The notes beneath the pieces were generated by a model. That model had not been told where the DNA came from and searched no databases. It worked only from the letters and a program-made list of their open reading frames with translations. Below are positions 18,449-27,079 of a stretch of 64,000 bases of DNA, piece after piece. The stretch covers positions 660,075 through 724,074 of the forward strand of contig PIZR01000001.1 of the NCBI GenBank assembly GCA_002835675.1, read 5' to 3'. The first letter of the stretch is position 1. Every line of letters starts with the position of its first letter. The position numbers and the translations under genes were made by a program. This stretch comes from Bacillus sp. BA3 (lineage in GTDB: Bacteria > Bacillota > Bacilli > Bacillales > DSM-1321).

Positions 18449-18450
18449 AA

Positions 18451-20049
18451 ATGAAAAAATTATGGAAAAAGCCCATTTTGCCTATCGCCACTATTAGTCT
18501 AGCATCTGTGATGATTGTAAATGCCATTCCAGAAACTCCAGTTCATGCAGAATTGAATGCTCAATTACATGTGAAGAATCATGTGCTTCCGTTAGGAACA
18601 CCCAATTTGATTGAGCAAAGAACTTCCATGAATCCAGCACCAGGAGTGACATATACCAATATCCATCGTGGTGAAGCATCTTCTAAAGACTATTTCACAG
18701 TGGATGTGGCATTTGTAAAAACAAAGAAGCAGGCAAAGATATTGTTGGGAAATTTAAAGAGAGATGGTTTCAAAAAAGCTCGTATCATAAGAGAAGCGGA
18801 TCGGGCCATGGATGATGGGGAAAAAGGTCCACTTGGATACATTGTCCGCATTGGCCAATATCAGCTGGAAGCGGATGCAGCCGAAATGAGAAACAAGTTA
18901 TCGGAAAAGGGATATTCGGGTCTACGGACTGTGTATACGGGAGAAGACGGAGAGAAAACAACAGGACCATGGGTAGTGAACGTCCTTGAAGTGGATCAGG
19001 ATCGATTTCAAGGGCATGTGGAACCTGAATTGGCAAATGATACAGTGACAGGGAGAGAAACATTGACCAAAATCGCTGACAGAAATGATGCCATTGCAGG
19101 AGTTAATGCCGGATACTTTGTTGTAGGAGAGAAGGATGGAACACCAGGCGATCTTGCCGGTATATTCGCCAGCAAAGGTCTGCTTGTCAGTGAGGCGATA
19201 AATGGCCGTTCAGCTCTAATTTTATCTTCTGTTGAAGAGAAGGCAAACATTGCGTCCGTTTCAACGTCAATTCAGGCTACGTCATCTGATGGTGCGGTCA
19301 GGGAAGTGGATGGGGTAAATCGGAAGCCAGGATTAATCCGCAATTGTGGCGGTGTTGGAGGAGATACGACAACAGAACGGGCGAAACATGATTTTACTTG
19401 TAATGATGAAAGTGAGCTTATCCAATATACGCCCGTATTTGGAGGAAAGACAGAATCGGGCGATGGTGTGGAAGTAGTCGTAAATCATGCCGGAGAAGTG
19501 ACGGTAATTCGTAACCATCGCGGAGGAGTCATTCCGGGCAGTGGTTCTGTTCTAGCGGGAACAGGGGAGGCAGCAGAGTGGCTTCGTGACCATGCCCGAC
19601 AAGGGATGAAGATTCAGGTGAAGAGTGAAATCATCGGGGATGCAAAGCTATTAAAATTAGACCAAACCACCAGCATGATTAATGGAGGTCCTCGTTTAAT
19701 GGAAAAAGGGGAAATTTCCATTAATGCCGTAGAGGAAGGCTTTCACTGGGAAGAAGACCCTGGGTTTTATTATCGTTTTGGGGAGCGCCGTAATCCTAGA
19801 ACGCTTGCAGGAATCAAAGAAAATGGCAATCTATTATTTGTCACCATCGATGGACGCGCACCCGGATGGAGTGTGGGAGCTAATTTTGAAGAAAGTGCGA
19901 AAATCATGAAATCATTAGGGGCAATCGATGCCATCAATCTAGACGGCGGCGGATCGACGACCATGACAGTTGGGGATGAGCGAGTCACAAGACCCTCTGA
20001 TGCAGCAGGTGAACGCCCGATTGCCGACGGTATAATGTTAGTAGAATAG
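18451..20049 (+). CDS. Secreted phosphodiester glycosidase-family protein with SPOR-like domain
   Basis: 532 residues. A signal peptide covers about residues 1-34 (ending HAE). Residues about 75-175 look like SPOR repeats that bind peptidoglycan. The rest is the NAGPA/phosphodiester glycosidase fold (PF09992) with GVNAGYF, INGGPRLM and the closing INLDGGGSTTM motif. The family member uncovering enzyme removes N-acetylglucosamine from a phosphodiester, and bacterial members are thought to act on wall polymers; the substrate here is unknown. Its ribosome binding site is inside the hairpin described at 18403. Confidence 0.85.
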   Translation: MKKLWKKPILPIATISLASVMIVNAIPETPVHAELNAQLHVKNHVLPLGTPNLIEQRTSMNPAPGVTYTNIHRGEASSKDYFTVDVAFVKTKKQAKILLGNLKRDGFKKARIIREADRAMDDGEKGPLGYIVRIGQYQLEADAAEMRNKLSEKGYSGLRTVYTGEDGEKTTGPWVVNVLEVDQDRFQGHVEPELANDTVTGRETLTKIADRNDAIAGVNAGYFVVGEKDGTPGDLAGIFASKGLLVSEAINGRSALILSSVEEKANIASVSTSIQATSSDGAVREVDGVNRKPGLIRNCGGVGGDTTTERAKHDFTCNDESELIQYTPVFGGKTESGDGVEVVVNHAGEVTVIRNHRGGVIPGSGSVLAGTGEAAEWLRDHARQGMKIQVKSEIIGDAKLLKLDQTTSMINGGPRLMEKGEISINAVEEGFHWEEDPGFYYRFGERRNPRTLAGIKENGNLLFVTIDGRAPGWSVGANFEESAKIMKSLGAIDAINLDGGGSTTMTVGDERVTRPSDAAGERPIADGIMLVE

Positions 20050-20088
20050 ATGGGCAGAGATTAACGACTTCAATTATCAAATAAACTT

Positions 20089-20123
20089 AAAATCTCTTCA
20101 GATAGGTTTCTGAAGAGATTTTT
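20089..20123 (+). terminator. Terminator after the glycosidase gene
   Basis: AAAATCTCTTCA and TGAAGAGATTTTT pair around a ten-base loop. Confidence 0.85.
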
Positions 20124-20314
20124 AACGGAATCATCCGATCAAGATCACAAAGAAGTCAGCTATTAATTGTTTGAACTTCAGGCATAATATAAGGTCTAAA
20201 GATAATCATGGGGATTTTTTTTGTTGAAGAACCTTTTTACTGTATTTTAAGCGCTCGATTGTGGAAGTTCCTCATTTAATCTTTATTCAAGATATGACCT
20301 ATTAAAACGGTAGA

Positions 20315-20899
20315 CTAGCTACAAAACTCCCTTATAATCTGGTTCTTTATTTCTTCTACCGGAAACCCTTGTTGATAGGTGGATATCATCAACATAATAC
20401 CTTGTAGCACAGATGAAAAATATAACGATCGTTTCCTTGGTTCCTTTTCACCCATACTTTCAAATATTTTACATTGAAACTCAAATTGTCTAGCATTTTC
20501 TTCAATAATGAGATGACTGTATTTTATCAGCTCTTCATCTGACTCTGGCTGAGTTTGAAGGTGTAGATGGAAGCGATGGATTTCCGGTTTTTGGTGGATA
20601 TAATCAATGGCACCATTGATTATATATTCAAGCTGTTCACGAGGTGTATTTAAGGCGAACGCTACTTTCATGACTTCCACCACTTCCCTGATTCTGGCTT
20701 CAACCATTTCAGAAAGCAGTTCTTCTTTTCCTTTGTAATAGTTATAGAGTAACCCTTTCGAAATGCCCGCCTGATTGGCTATCTCGCTTACGGAAGTAGC
20801 GTAATATCCTTGTTTCATAAATAACTCCATGGCTGCAGTACGAATATTTTCTTTTGATGCTTGGCGAATACGGTCATTTTCTTCAGGTGTACGTGGCAT
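20315..20899 (-). CDS. TetR-family transcriptional regulator
   Basis: 194 residues from the ATG at 20899 (MPRTPEEN), with GGAGG 12 bases upstream; the longer frame runs into the neighbouring gene. The N-terminal helix-turn-helix is clear: AAMELFMKQGYYATSVSEIA followed by AGISKGLLYNYYKGKEELL. The helical C-terminal ligand domain gives no hint of ligand. It follows the frameshifted hydrolase gene by a few bases in the same direction and probably controls that operon. Confidence 0.88.
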   Translation of the reverse strand: MPRTPEENDRIRQASKENIRTAAMELFMKQGYYATSVSEIANQAGISKGLLYNYYKGKEELLSEMVEARIREVVEVMKVAFALNTPREQLEYIINGAIDYIHQKPEIHRFHLHLQTQPESDEELIKYSHLIIEENARQFEFQCKIFESMGEKEPRKRSLYFSSVLQGIMLMISTYQQGFPVEEIKNQIIREFCS

Positions 20900-20906
20900 T
20901 TTATTT

Positions 20907-21652
20907 TCAATCCTCCATAAAAGCAGTGAATTCTTCATATAAAACTTCAGAATGGGTGAGGGGCAGCATATGATCCGCATCCTTTATTTCGATGAATCCG
21001 ATGTTTGGAACCTTACGGAAACGATCGGCAACTCGAAAATTGTCTGCCAAGTCCTTTTTGCCGATAAAAAATAAAGTTTTGAGGTTCAATTCTTCTAATC
21101 GTTCCATTGCTGGCGGCTGTGGCCATATCATGCAGAAATCAGCGGGCCACTTAAGCATGCGCTCAAAATGATGTCTGAGCATTTGGACAGTGAGATTTTT
21201 GTGCGGACTATCGATTACCACCTGATATGTTGGTGATTGAAGGGCAAGCTCTAACATCTTATCTATATTGGGTGCACTTTCCAATATTCTGTCATGATAT
21301 TGTTCAAACTCCTGTGAATAGGGAAAACCAGTTAAAGAAGGAGCACAAGTTTCGATACTCTTTCAGGGAAATTTAGAGCGAAATCAGTTGCAATCTGCCC
21401 GCCCATGGAATGGCCAATAATCGTTGCCTGATGAAGTTCCAGGTAATTCATTAGTGCCAGTACTTCGTCTACATAGTTTACATGTTTTATAGGGGATGGT
21501 GATTTACCGGAACCACGGCCATCAAAAGCAATAACTTTGTAATCCTTAGATATAAGAGATGCTAAAAATGTCCATTGCCTCAAATCAGTCCCACCACCAT
21601 GAATAAGAACAACAGGACGACCATTGCCAGTAATCTCGAAATGTAAATCCAA
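20907..21652 (-). pseudogene. Alpha/beta hydrolase gene broken by a frameshift
   Basis: The first half (from a TTG at 21652 behind GGAGGGG) reads MDLHFEITGNGRPVVLIHGG and has the nucleophile elbow GHSMGGQIA, then stops at LVLLL. The second half continues in another frame as APSLTGFPYSQEF and carries the Asp (FIGKKDLADNF) and His (DADHMLPL) of the triad. The junction at about 21335 is short by one or four bases compared with the usual LVLVAPS strand. All triad residues survive, so the break is recent or a sequence error. Confidence 0.8.
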
Positions 21653-21946
21653 TGCAACCCCTCCATTTTTCACTGAATTTTCAGTTTTATTTTATTATTG
21701 AATGAATGTTAGTCAATAGAAAATGTAATTTAATTCCTTATGATCTTAAATACTATTTCCATTCCGCATAATGGCGTTAACCAATAGAAAAAGCAAAAAT
21801 AATTATTGCCCTATTATTGAACAAGCAGGGAAGGAGAGCTTCGGAATCTCTCCATTACCTTTGCAAAAGCCGATTCTAATCGGTTCCTAATTTGTTTATT
21901 TCCATTTTTCTATATCTAAATCTTACGTTACGGTGATTAAAACTTC

Positions 21947-22043
21947 CAAGCTTCATGCCAATTCTGCTTCAGGTGTATGCTCGACTAACTGGGCCGTGGC
22001 TTCGGTGACTTGGTGGGTCTAAAAGCGTTCCTGGATTTCCATC
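21947..22043 (-). pseudogene. Scrap of the repeated 170-residue gene (third copy)
   Basis: About 97 bases match the middle of the genes at 26137 and 32207, including the stretch for PEAELRMKLG and the TTCAGGTGTATGCTCGAC block, with several changes and an in-frame stop. Only the centre of the gene remains. Confidence 0.75.
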
Positions 22044-22044
22044 T

Positions 22045-22125
22045 CCCCAGGTTTTCTTATACGATCTTTGTGTTGAGCAAAAATATTGCATAATGAACAC
22101 ATTTTTAACAATTTGAAAAAGTGGT
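22045..22125 (+). repeat. Duplicated leader/promoter segment, copy 2
   Basis: Second copy of the segment at 17106. The likely -10 box is CATAAT rather than TATAAT and no open frame follows, so it is probably a dead copy. Confidence 0.6.
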
Positions 22126-22305
22126 ATGAGAGGCGACTATTGATTTATTAATTAGTTTTATTACTTCTTATAGAGTGCAATACCCATTAGTGCAGAGCCC
22201 GTTATTCTCTTTTATTTTAATTTTTGCATCAGTCCTGAATTTGTCCATACGTATGATTCCCTTTTTGCATAAAATGGTAAATATATAATCGAAGGAGGAA
22301 CATAC

Positions 22306-23202
22306 TTGAGAAAGAAACTCTTAACGACGAGCTCGGAGGGGTTGATGGAAGATTCATATCCCTACCAGTTGTATCAAAAGGCAAAAAAGTTTGGAATTTG
22401 GAATCCCCAGGATATCGATTTCTCACAGGATCAAGAGGACTGGAAAACACTATCTGTTAAAGAAAAAGACTGGGTGCTGAAACTTCTCGCTCAATTTCAA
22501 GGAGGGGAAGAGGCGGTTACTCTTGACTTACTCCCATTGCTTAGGGTGATTGCGAGAGAAGGTAGATTGGAAGAAGAGATGTTCCTTACAACCTTTTTAT
22601 GTGATGAAGCTAAACATACTGAATTCTTTCGACTGGTGTTAAATGCTATTGGTGAAAAAGGCGATCTTTCCCACTTGCATTCTGAAACCTATCGTAAGTT
22701 ATTTTATGAAATTCTCCCCGAAACAATGGAACGGCTATGGCATGAACAAACCCCTGAGGTAATAGCTGACGCAGCTACAGTGTACAATATGTTTGCAGAA
22801 GGAGTATTGGCGGAAACTGGATATAAATCATTTTACGATGTACTTAAAAAGATGGGTAAAATGCCCGGACTTTTAGAGGGCATTGACCACTTAAAGAAAG
22901 ATGAATCAAGGCATATTGCATATGGAACATATCTTCTTCAGCGCTTGATTTGTGAACATCCTCATCTTTTTGACAGGGTGGTTAAGAAGCTTGAGGAATT
23001 GGCACCAATTTCTATCTCCTTAAATGCAGAGGGCGTTATTGGAGAAGGGGAAAAAGTAAAGGAATACCATTCTGATATTAAGAAATACTCAGAAAAACAG
23101 TTAATGGCAAGAATTGAAATCCTTGCACGGGCGAAGGGGCAGACAATCGAAGAAATTTATCGATCTGGAGGAAACTCAAAACTAAAAAAAGGTTCAGAAT
23201 GA
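22306..23202 (+). CDS. R2-like ligand-binding oxidase (Mn/Fe)
   Basis: 298 residues from a TTG behind AAGGAGG. The four-helix ferritin-like core has all metal ligands of the ribonucleotide reductase R2-like oxidases: Glu68 (GGEEAV), Glu101 and His104 (CDEAKHTEF), Glu165 (NMFAEG), Glu200 and His203 (KDESRHIAYG). Val71 and Tyr160 sit where R2lox proteins form their Val-Tyr ether cross-link, and true R2 radical residues are absent. R2lox assembles a Mn/Fe cofactor and binds a fatty acid; its natural reaction is unknown. The gene stands alone with its own terminator. Confidence 0.88.
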   Translation: MRKKLLTTSSEGLMEDSYPYQLYQKAKKFGIWNPQDIDFSQDQEDWKTLSVKEKDWVLKLLAQFQGGEEAVTLDLLPLLRVIAREGRLEEEMFLTTFLCDEAKHTEFFRLVLNAIGEKGDLSHLHSETYRKLFYEILPETMERLWHEQTPEVIADAATVYNMFAEGVLAETGYKSFYDVLKKMGKMPGLLEGIDHLKKDESRHIAYGTYLLQRLICEHPHLFDRVVKKLEELAPISISLNAEGVIGEGEKVKEYHSDIKKYSEKQLMARIEILARAKGQTIEEIYRSGGNSKLKKGSE

Positions 23203-23210
23203 CAGATTTA

Positions 23211-23245
23211 GAAATCACCAGTCAATATGATTGGTGATTTTTTTT
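23211..23245 (+). terminator. Terminator of the R2lox gene
   Basis: AAATCACCA pairs with TGGTGATTT, followed by T. Nearly the same terminator occurs at 28419. Confidence 0.85.
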
Positions 23246-23724
23246 AAATGAAATTATCATTTTTTTACTTTTAATGAAAAAATAAACAAAAATTATTTTT
23301 CGTGGTATAATTTGTGTTTTTCCCAATTGAAATTTGGAAGGGAGATGGACAGTTATGTAATCGTTTTTTAGTATAAGTATTAGTAGGAGTGTTCACGTTT
23401 AGTAATATTAATATTTCTTTTGCAGAAGAAACAGATTGGGATTGAGCGGAGTTTGAGAGATTGAAATAATTAGATACCATTGAATTTCAAGGAGAAGCCG
23501 CATTCTAAAAGAGTACAACAAGTGAAGTTATATATAATCCCATGTATGAAGATGGAACAACTTTGGCTGTAAAGTAGTGGACAACTAAAGACAAAGACTC
23601 TAATCAAGTTCTAATAGTAGCACTAAGGATACGTCAACAAAATCCATAGGGTTGTAATTAACAAAACTAAATCAGCTAGGAGTACTCAATATTCCTTATC
23701 CTTTAAAAACTAGGAGTGAAGAAA
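23246..23724 (+). other. Decayed coding-like stretch
   Basis: Fragments such as ISRSVHV, NINISFAEETDW and LDTIEFQGEA can be read in changing frames with many stops between about 23340 and 23650, like the remains of a small secreted protein. No intact gene is left. The last 14 bases hold the AGGAG of the next gene. Confidence 0.4.
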
Positions 23725-23961
23725 ATGAAAATAAAAAAATGCCAAAAATTCGTACAGTTAGACATAAGGAATTGGGATAATACAGAGTTAGTAGAAAGAT
23801 TATATGAGATTTGTGAGACTAGTAAAGAGTATGAAAATGATGAAGTAGAGGTTCATCAGGTTGTGGACTTAGGGAAACTTAAAAACGAGTGGAGATATTT
23901 AATCATTCTTAATATTTCACAAGACTTGGATAACCTAGGAGCACCAGTAGACCATTATTAA
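23725..23961 (+). CDS. Hypothetical protein, 78 residues
   Basis: The ATG at 23725 is chosen because AGGAG ends nine bases before it. A small soluble protein with two Cys (KKCQKF, YEICETS) and an acidic middle (YENDEVEVHQV). I do not recognise it. It is flanked by decayed sequence and a minus-strand small gene in a region with phage-like small genes. Confidence 0.55.
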   Translation: MKIKKCQKFVQLDIRNWDNTELVERLYEICETSKEYENDEVEVHQVVDLGKLKNEWRYLIILNISQDLDNLGAPVDHY

Positions 23962-24019
23962 AATCTAAAATAGCAATTAACTCTGCATCAATAATATCCT
24001 TTAGTGGCAACATCCTATA

Positions 24020-24262
24020 CTAATAAACAGACACAGATTCAGCATCAAAATTCCTTAATAAGTTATGTTTTAAGGAATCGATTAACGGATCATCTAGACA
24101 TTTATTCAACCTCTTTTGATGATATGTTGCTCGCCTTCTAAGTGTTATTAATGCTTCTAGGTACGGCATGCTTATATCTGTTATATAATGAGTTCCTATT
24201 TCCCTGAGTAGCATTGAAAAGGGTTCATCAGGTGTAACAAGTAACTTAAAACTGTTTTTCAT
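24020..24262 (-). CDS. Hypothetical protein, 80 residues
   Basis: A GAGGGT site precedes the minus-strand ATG. The protein is helical with YLEALITLRRRATYHQKRL in the middle and shows no membrane segment. It is divergent from the YitT gene and convergent with the small gene at 23725. I do not recognise the family. Confidence 0.6.
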   Translation of the reverse strand: MKNSFKLLVTPDEPFSMLLREIGTHYITDISMPYLEALITLRRRATYHQKRLNKCLDDPLIDSLKHNLLRNFDAESVSVY

Positions 24263-24409
24263 TCATTTACCCTCACTTGAAAATGAGTATACATAAAAAA
24301 TCATCCATGAAATGTTAACAAACTGTGCGGTAGGTTAGAACTTCTTTTATTTAAATTTATTTTTCCTGATTTGATATTAGGATATAATAGAAAAAAATGA
24401 ATAAAAGGT

Positions 24410-25297
24410 GTGATTTTTCTGACGGAAGCACTAAAAAAGCAGCATAGAAAGTTATCTAGTTTGATAATTATCCAACGGACCATTCTTATTACAATTGGTG
24501 CTTTGCTAATGGCCACGGGATTGGAAATCTTTTTAATTCCCAACCATGTAATTGATGGTGGCATTACTGGTATTTCAATTATGCTTTCTCACATTACTGG
24601 GATAAAACTAGGAATCTTTCTTTTTCTATTGAATCTACCATTTGTATACCTGGGATATAAACAGTTCGGAAAAACTTTTGCTATATCTACTATATATGGA
24701 ATTATAATGCTTTCCATTTTTGCAACATATTTTCATCCTATTCCACCCTTCACTGATGATATCCTTCTTGCTACAATTTTTGGCGGCATTTTTTTAGGTG
24801 TAGGTGTAGGAATAGTAATTCGTAACGGTGGTGCACTTGATGGTACAGAAATACTTTCGATTGTAATAAGTAAAAAAGTGCCTTTTTCTGTTGGCGAAAT
24901 TGTTATGTTCATCAATCTATTTATACTTGGTTCTGCCGGATTCGTTTACACATGGAATAGAGCTATGTATTCAATCTTAGCTTATGTAATAGCTGCTAAA
25001 GCCATTGACATTGTTATTACTGGAATGGAAGAAACAAAGTCAGTATGGATAATTAGCGATGAAGCAAGAGAGATAGGTGATGCAATCAATAGTCGCTTAG
25101 GACGGGGTGTGACATACTTACATGGTGAAGGGGCCTTTTCTGGAGAGGACAAGAAGGTTATTTTCTGTATAATTACCAGACTTGAAGAATCTAAGTTAAC
25201 TACTATTGTTGAAGAGATTGACCCTTCATCCTTCTTAGCAATAGCAAATATTGCAGAAGTACGTGGAGGACGGTTCAAAAAGAGAGATATTCATTAA
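24410..25297 (+). CDS. YitT-family membrane protein
   Basis: About 295 residues. There are five or six membrane helices between about 20 and 190, with IPNHVIDGGITGISIML and NGGALDGTEILSIVIS, the typical glycine-rich blocks of YitT proteins. A soluble C-terminal DUF2179 domain follows (about 205-290, with GRGVTYLHGEGAFSG). Function of the family is not settled. The start is unusual: the GTG at 24410 has no proper site, while AAAAGGTG lies about eight bases before a CTG at 24419, so a CTG start is possible. Confidence 0.85.
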   Translation: MIFLTEALKKQHRKLSSLIIIQRTILITIGALLMATGLEIFLIPNHVIDGGITGISIMLSHITGIKLGIFLFLLNLPFVYLGYKQFGKTFAISTIYGIIMLSIFATYFHPIPPFTDDILLATIFGGIFLGVGVGIVIRNGGALDGTEILSIVISKKVPFSVGEIVMFINLFILGSAGFVYTWNRAMYSILAYVIAAKAIDIVITGMEETKSVWIISDEAREIGDAINSRLGRGVTYLHGEGAFSGEDKKVIFCIITRLEESKLTTIVEEIDPSSFLAIANIAEVRGGRFKKRDIH

Positions 25298-25319
25298 TGT
25301 AAAAAATAATACTTATTAA

Positions 25320-25354
25320 CAGGGCCAACATTTTGATGCTGGCTTTTGTTTATG
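25320..25354 (+). terminator. Terminator of the YitT gene
   Basis: GCCAACA and TGCTGGC pair imperfectly, followed by TTTTGTTT. Confidence 0.6.
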
Positions 25355-25479
25355 TTTTTTTAATCTGTAGTAAGACTACTACAAGGGAATCTTCTGTAGT
25401 TCCTAAACATATATTCACAGAACTTGGGTCAAATGCATAGTGTAAATTGAATATATTATAAAAGAGGGGAATGTTCCCA

Positions 25480-25716
25480 ATGTATGATAATTACTACAAT
25501 AATCAAACGCCTTTATATAGACAAAGATTAACCATGCAACAGGCACAAGAAATCGCACTTCAGAGAGTGCCTGGCCAAGTTCTACATAGTGATATGGAAC
25601 ATGGTGTTCTAGTATACGAATTCTTTATTTTGACAAACCAAAACAGAATTTATGAGGTTGAGATAAATGCAAAGACAGGAAAGATTCTGAAAGTAGAAGA
25701 AGAAGATTTGGATTAG
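25480..25716 (+). CDS. PepSY-domain protein, 78 residues
   Basis: The ATG at 25480 gives ten bases to GAGGGG, while ATG 25471 is too close. After a Tyr/Asn-rich start the sequence MQQAQEIALQRVPGQVLHSD, then YEVEINAKTGKIL, is a single PepSY domain. Such domains occur in peptidase inhibitors and small wall proteins. No signal peptide is visible, so it is probably cytoplasmic or spore-related; the partner is unknown. Confidence 0.8.
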   Translation: MYDNYYNNQTPLYRQRLTMQQAQEIALQRVPGQVLHSDMEHGVLVYEFFILTNQNRIYEVEINAKTGKILKVEEEDLD

Positions 25717-25770
25717 GGAAGTTAATGCGTTGAAAAATGCTTGAAAACTTGCGATAAATCAACAAAATAC

Positions 25771-25804
25771 AAGCCGTCTCTTAATGAGGGAACGGCTTTT
25801 TATT
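25771..25804 (+). terminator. Terminator of the PepSY gene
   Basis: AAGCCGT and ACGGCTT form the outer stem with a weaker inner stem (CTC...GAG), followed by T. Confidence 0.75.
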
Positions 25805-25831
25805 ATGCAATGAAAGAAGGGATCCGCTTTA

Positions 25832-25948
25832 GGTGAGAAATTTACTTACAACGTTGAAACATCCGAGGGGGTAGTTCAGTGGTTTACAGAGTCAAAAGAT
25901 TACGAAGCTGCTGAGGATTATTTTGGTGATAACCGGTTGATTAACTAA
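25832..25948 (+). pseudogene. 3' remnant of a small acidic gene (paralogue at 31436)
   Basis: Reads GEKFTYNVETSEGVVQWFTE and ends DNRLIN, matching GEVFTYNVETSECVVQW and YRVIN in the intact gene at 31436-31696. The first half and the start are missing. It is followed, as in the intact copy, by the minus-strand repeated gene, so a whole module was duplicated. Confidence 0.85.
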
Positions 25949-26031
25949 ATCTTAATTTACATTAGGGATGATATACAGTTCCCCTAATAAAAACCAGGAG
26001 GAGTAATAATAGAAGAAAAATAAAAAATAGG

Positions 26032-26130
26032 CAGTCACAAAGACCGCCATAATCGGGATACAACACAGGTATTTTGTGACTCTAGAGTCACATTCCGAGT
26101 CACAAATGATCAAATTTTCTTGTGACTCGG
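26032..26130. repeat. Cluster of AGTCACAA/TTGTGACT repeats
   Basis: AGTCACAA or its complement occurs repeatedly in 100 bases: at about 26033, in the 18-base palindrome TGTGACTCTAGAGTCACA (26075-26092), and as CCGAGTCACAA (26095-26105) with TTGTGACTCGG (26120-26130). The last pair is followed by TTTTC and could end transcription. Other roles could be protein binding or an old attachment site. Confidence 0.6.
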
Positions 26131-26136
26131 TTTTCA

Positions 26137-26611
26137 TCAACTTTTATTTATGATTTTTTCAATTAGTACTTGTAAATCATCCGGCCTATGAAATTCAATC
26201 GGCGAAACGCCTTTTTCGAACTCTATCGTATCGGCTTCTATCATCAATACATACTTCCCATTAATCTTTCCTAAGTGGATGCTTTCGCCAAAATCGGCTA
26301 ACAGTCCTTTGATGGATGTACTGCCTAGCTTCATGCGCAGTTCGGCTTCAGGTGTATGCTCGACAATTTGGGCTGTGGCTTCGACGACCTGATGGGTTTC
26401 AAGACGTTCCTGGATTTCACGCTTTTCACTCGTTTCCCAGATTTCCAGGTCTTGTTCGAATTTGTGCAGTTCCTCACTGTTATCTTCGAATTGAGCGGAT
26501 ACATGTTCATGGACCATGTGGATGACCTGGTTTTTCATGATTTCCGGCATCGATTCGCCATATTCGACGAATTTCAAAAAGTCCTCGAAGTAACGGGCAT
26601 GTGAAGCCTTA
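26137..26611 (-). pseudogene. Truncated copy of a repeated gene (copy 1)
   Basis: From ASHARYFEDF to the C-terminus it equals the gene at 32207 with only about seven substitutions over 155 residues. Upstream of 26611 the similarity stops abruptly, and the frame runs into unrelated sequence. The protein is helical in its first half (EHVSAQFEDNSEELHKFEQD) with a beta-rich end (GKINGKYVLMIEADTIEF). I do not recognise the family. It is probably the 3' part of a longer host gene cut by an inserting element. Confidence 0.75.
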
Positions 26612-26796
26612 GAAAATGGATTATTATCAGATGAAGACATGGTGATGGTTGAAAAGATAGTGCATAGCAAGATTGAAAAACACGGATTGCCTAAGTATCC
26701 AGCTGTACATAAAATTGGGTTTACTAATACTTATACTAGATCAATTGAAATTGAATCTGCTAATTAATTAATAACAAGAAATTTCATAGATTAATT

Positions 26797-26833
26797 ATTA
26801 CATAGAAAACCACGACAGAATACATAATTAATA
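26797..26833 (+). repeat. 37-base repeat, copy 1
   Basis: Identical to 41781-41817 except for one base (C for T). It contains ACATAGAAAACCACGA and ACATAATTAATA. Both copies are in AT-rich, non-coding DNA, one in the cryptic region and one inside the prophage. Confidence 0.85.
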
Positions 26834-26922
26834 CATAGAAAATAGCATTTAAGATATTAAGACAAGATAAAATTTACATAATACCTCATAGGTAATAAAA
26901 TACTTATGAGGTGATATTTGTA

Positions 26923-27042
26923 GTGTTAAGAATAAATGAGCTCGATAATGCAATTGATTTTTTATAAAAGGCTAGCTTTCATTATAAGAACCGAGAAGAC
27001 AAGTATTCGGATGTTTTTTTATTTGGTGTACTTCATGCATAG
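26923..27042 (+). pseudogene. Small gene with in-frame stop
   Basis: GTG behind GAGGTGAT reads LRINELDNAIDFL, then TAA at 26965, then KASFHYKNREDKYSDVFLFG to a second stop. The good start site and sensible composition after the stop suggest a small gene of about 39 codons killed by one nonsense change. Family unknown. Confidence 0.55.
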
Positions 27043-27079
27043 AAAAGCACTTAACCTAAATGGTCGAGTGCTTTTTGAG
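27043..27079. terminator. Bidirectional terminator (repeated type)
   Basis: AAAAGCACTTA and GAGTGCTTTT pair. Almost the same 36 bases recur at 42626-42660. The first bases of the minus-strand gene end lie within it. Confidence 0.75.

Larger units (their letters stand above)
21674..22305. other. Intergenic region with two relics
   Basis: No intact gene. It holds a scrap of the repeated minus-strand gene (21947-22043) and, directly next to it, the second copy of the leader found at 17106 (22045-22125), here followed by no open frame. The ribosome binding site AAGGAGG at 22292 belongs to the next gene. Confidence 0.6.

Noticed and set aside
26032..26130. CRISPR array
   Set aside because: The repeats are short, inverted and without regular spacers, and no cas gene is near.
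26316..26604. Open frames on the plus strand opposite the truncated gene (also 32301-32595)
   Set aside because: They mirror the minus-strand gene, lack ribosome binding sites and recur only because the gene is duplicated.
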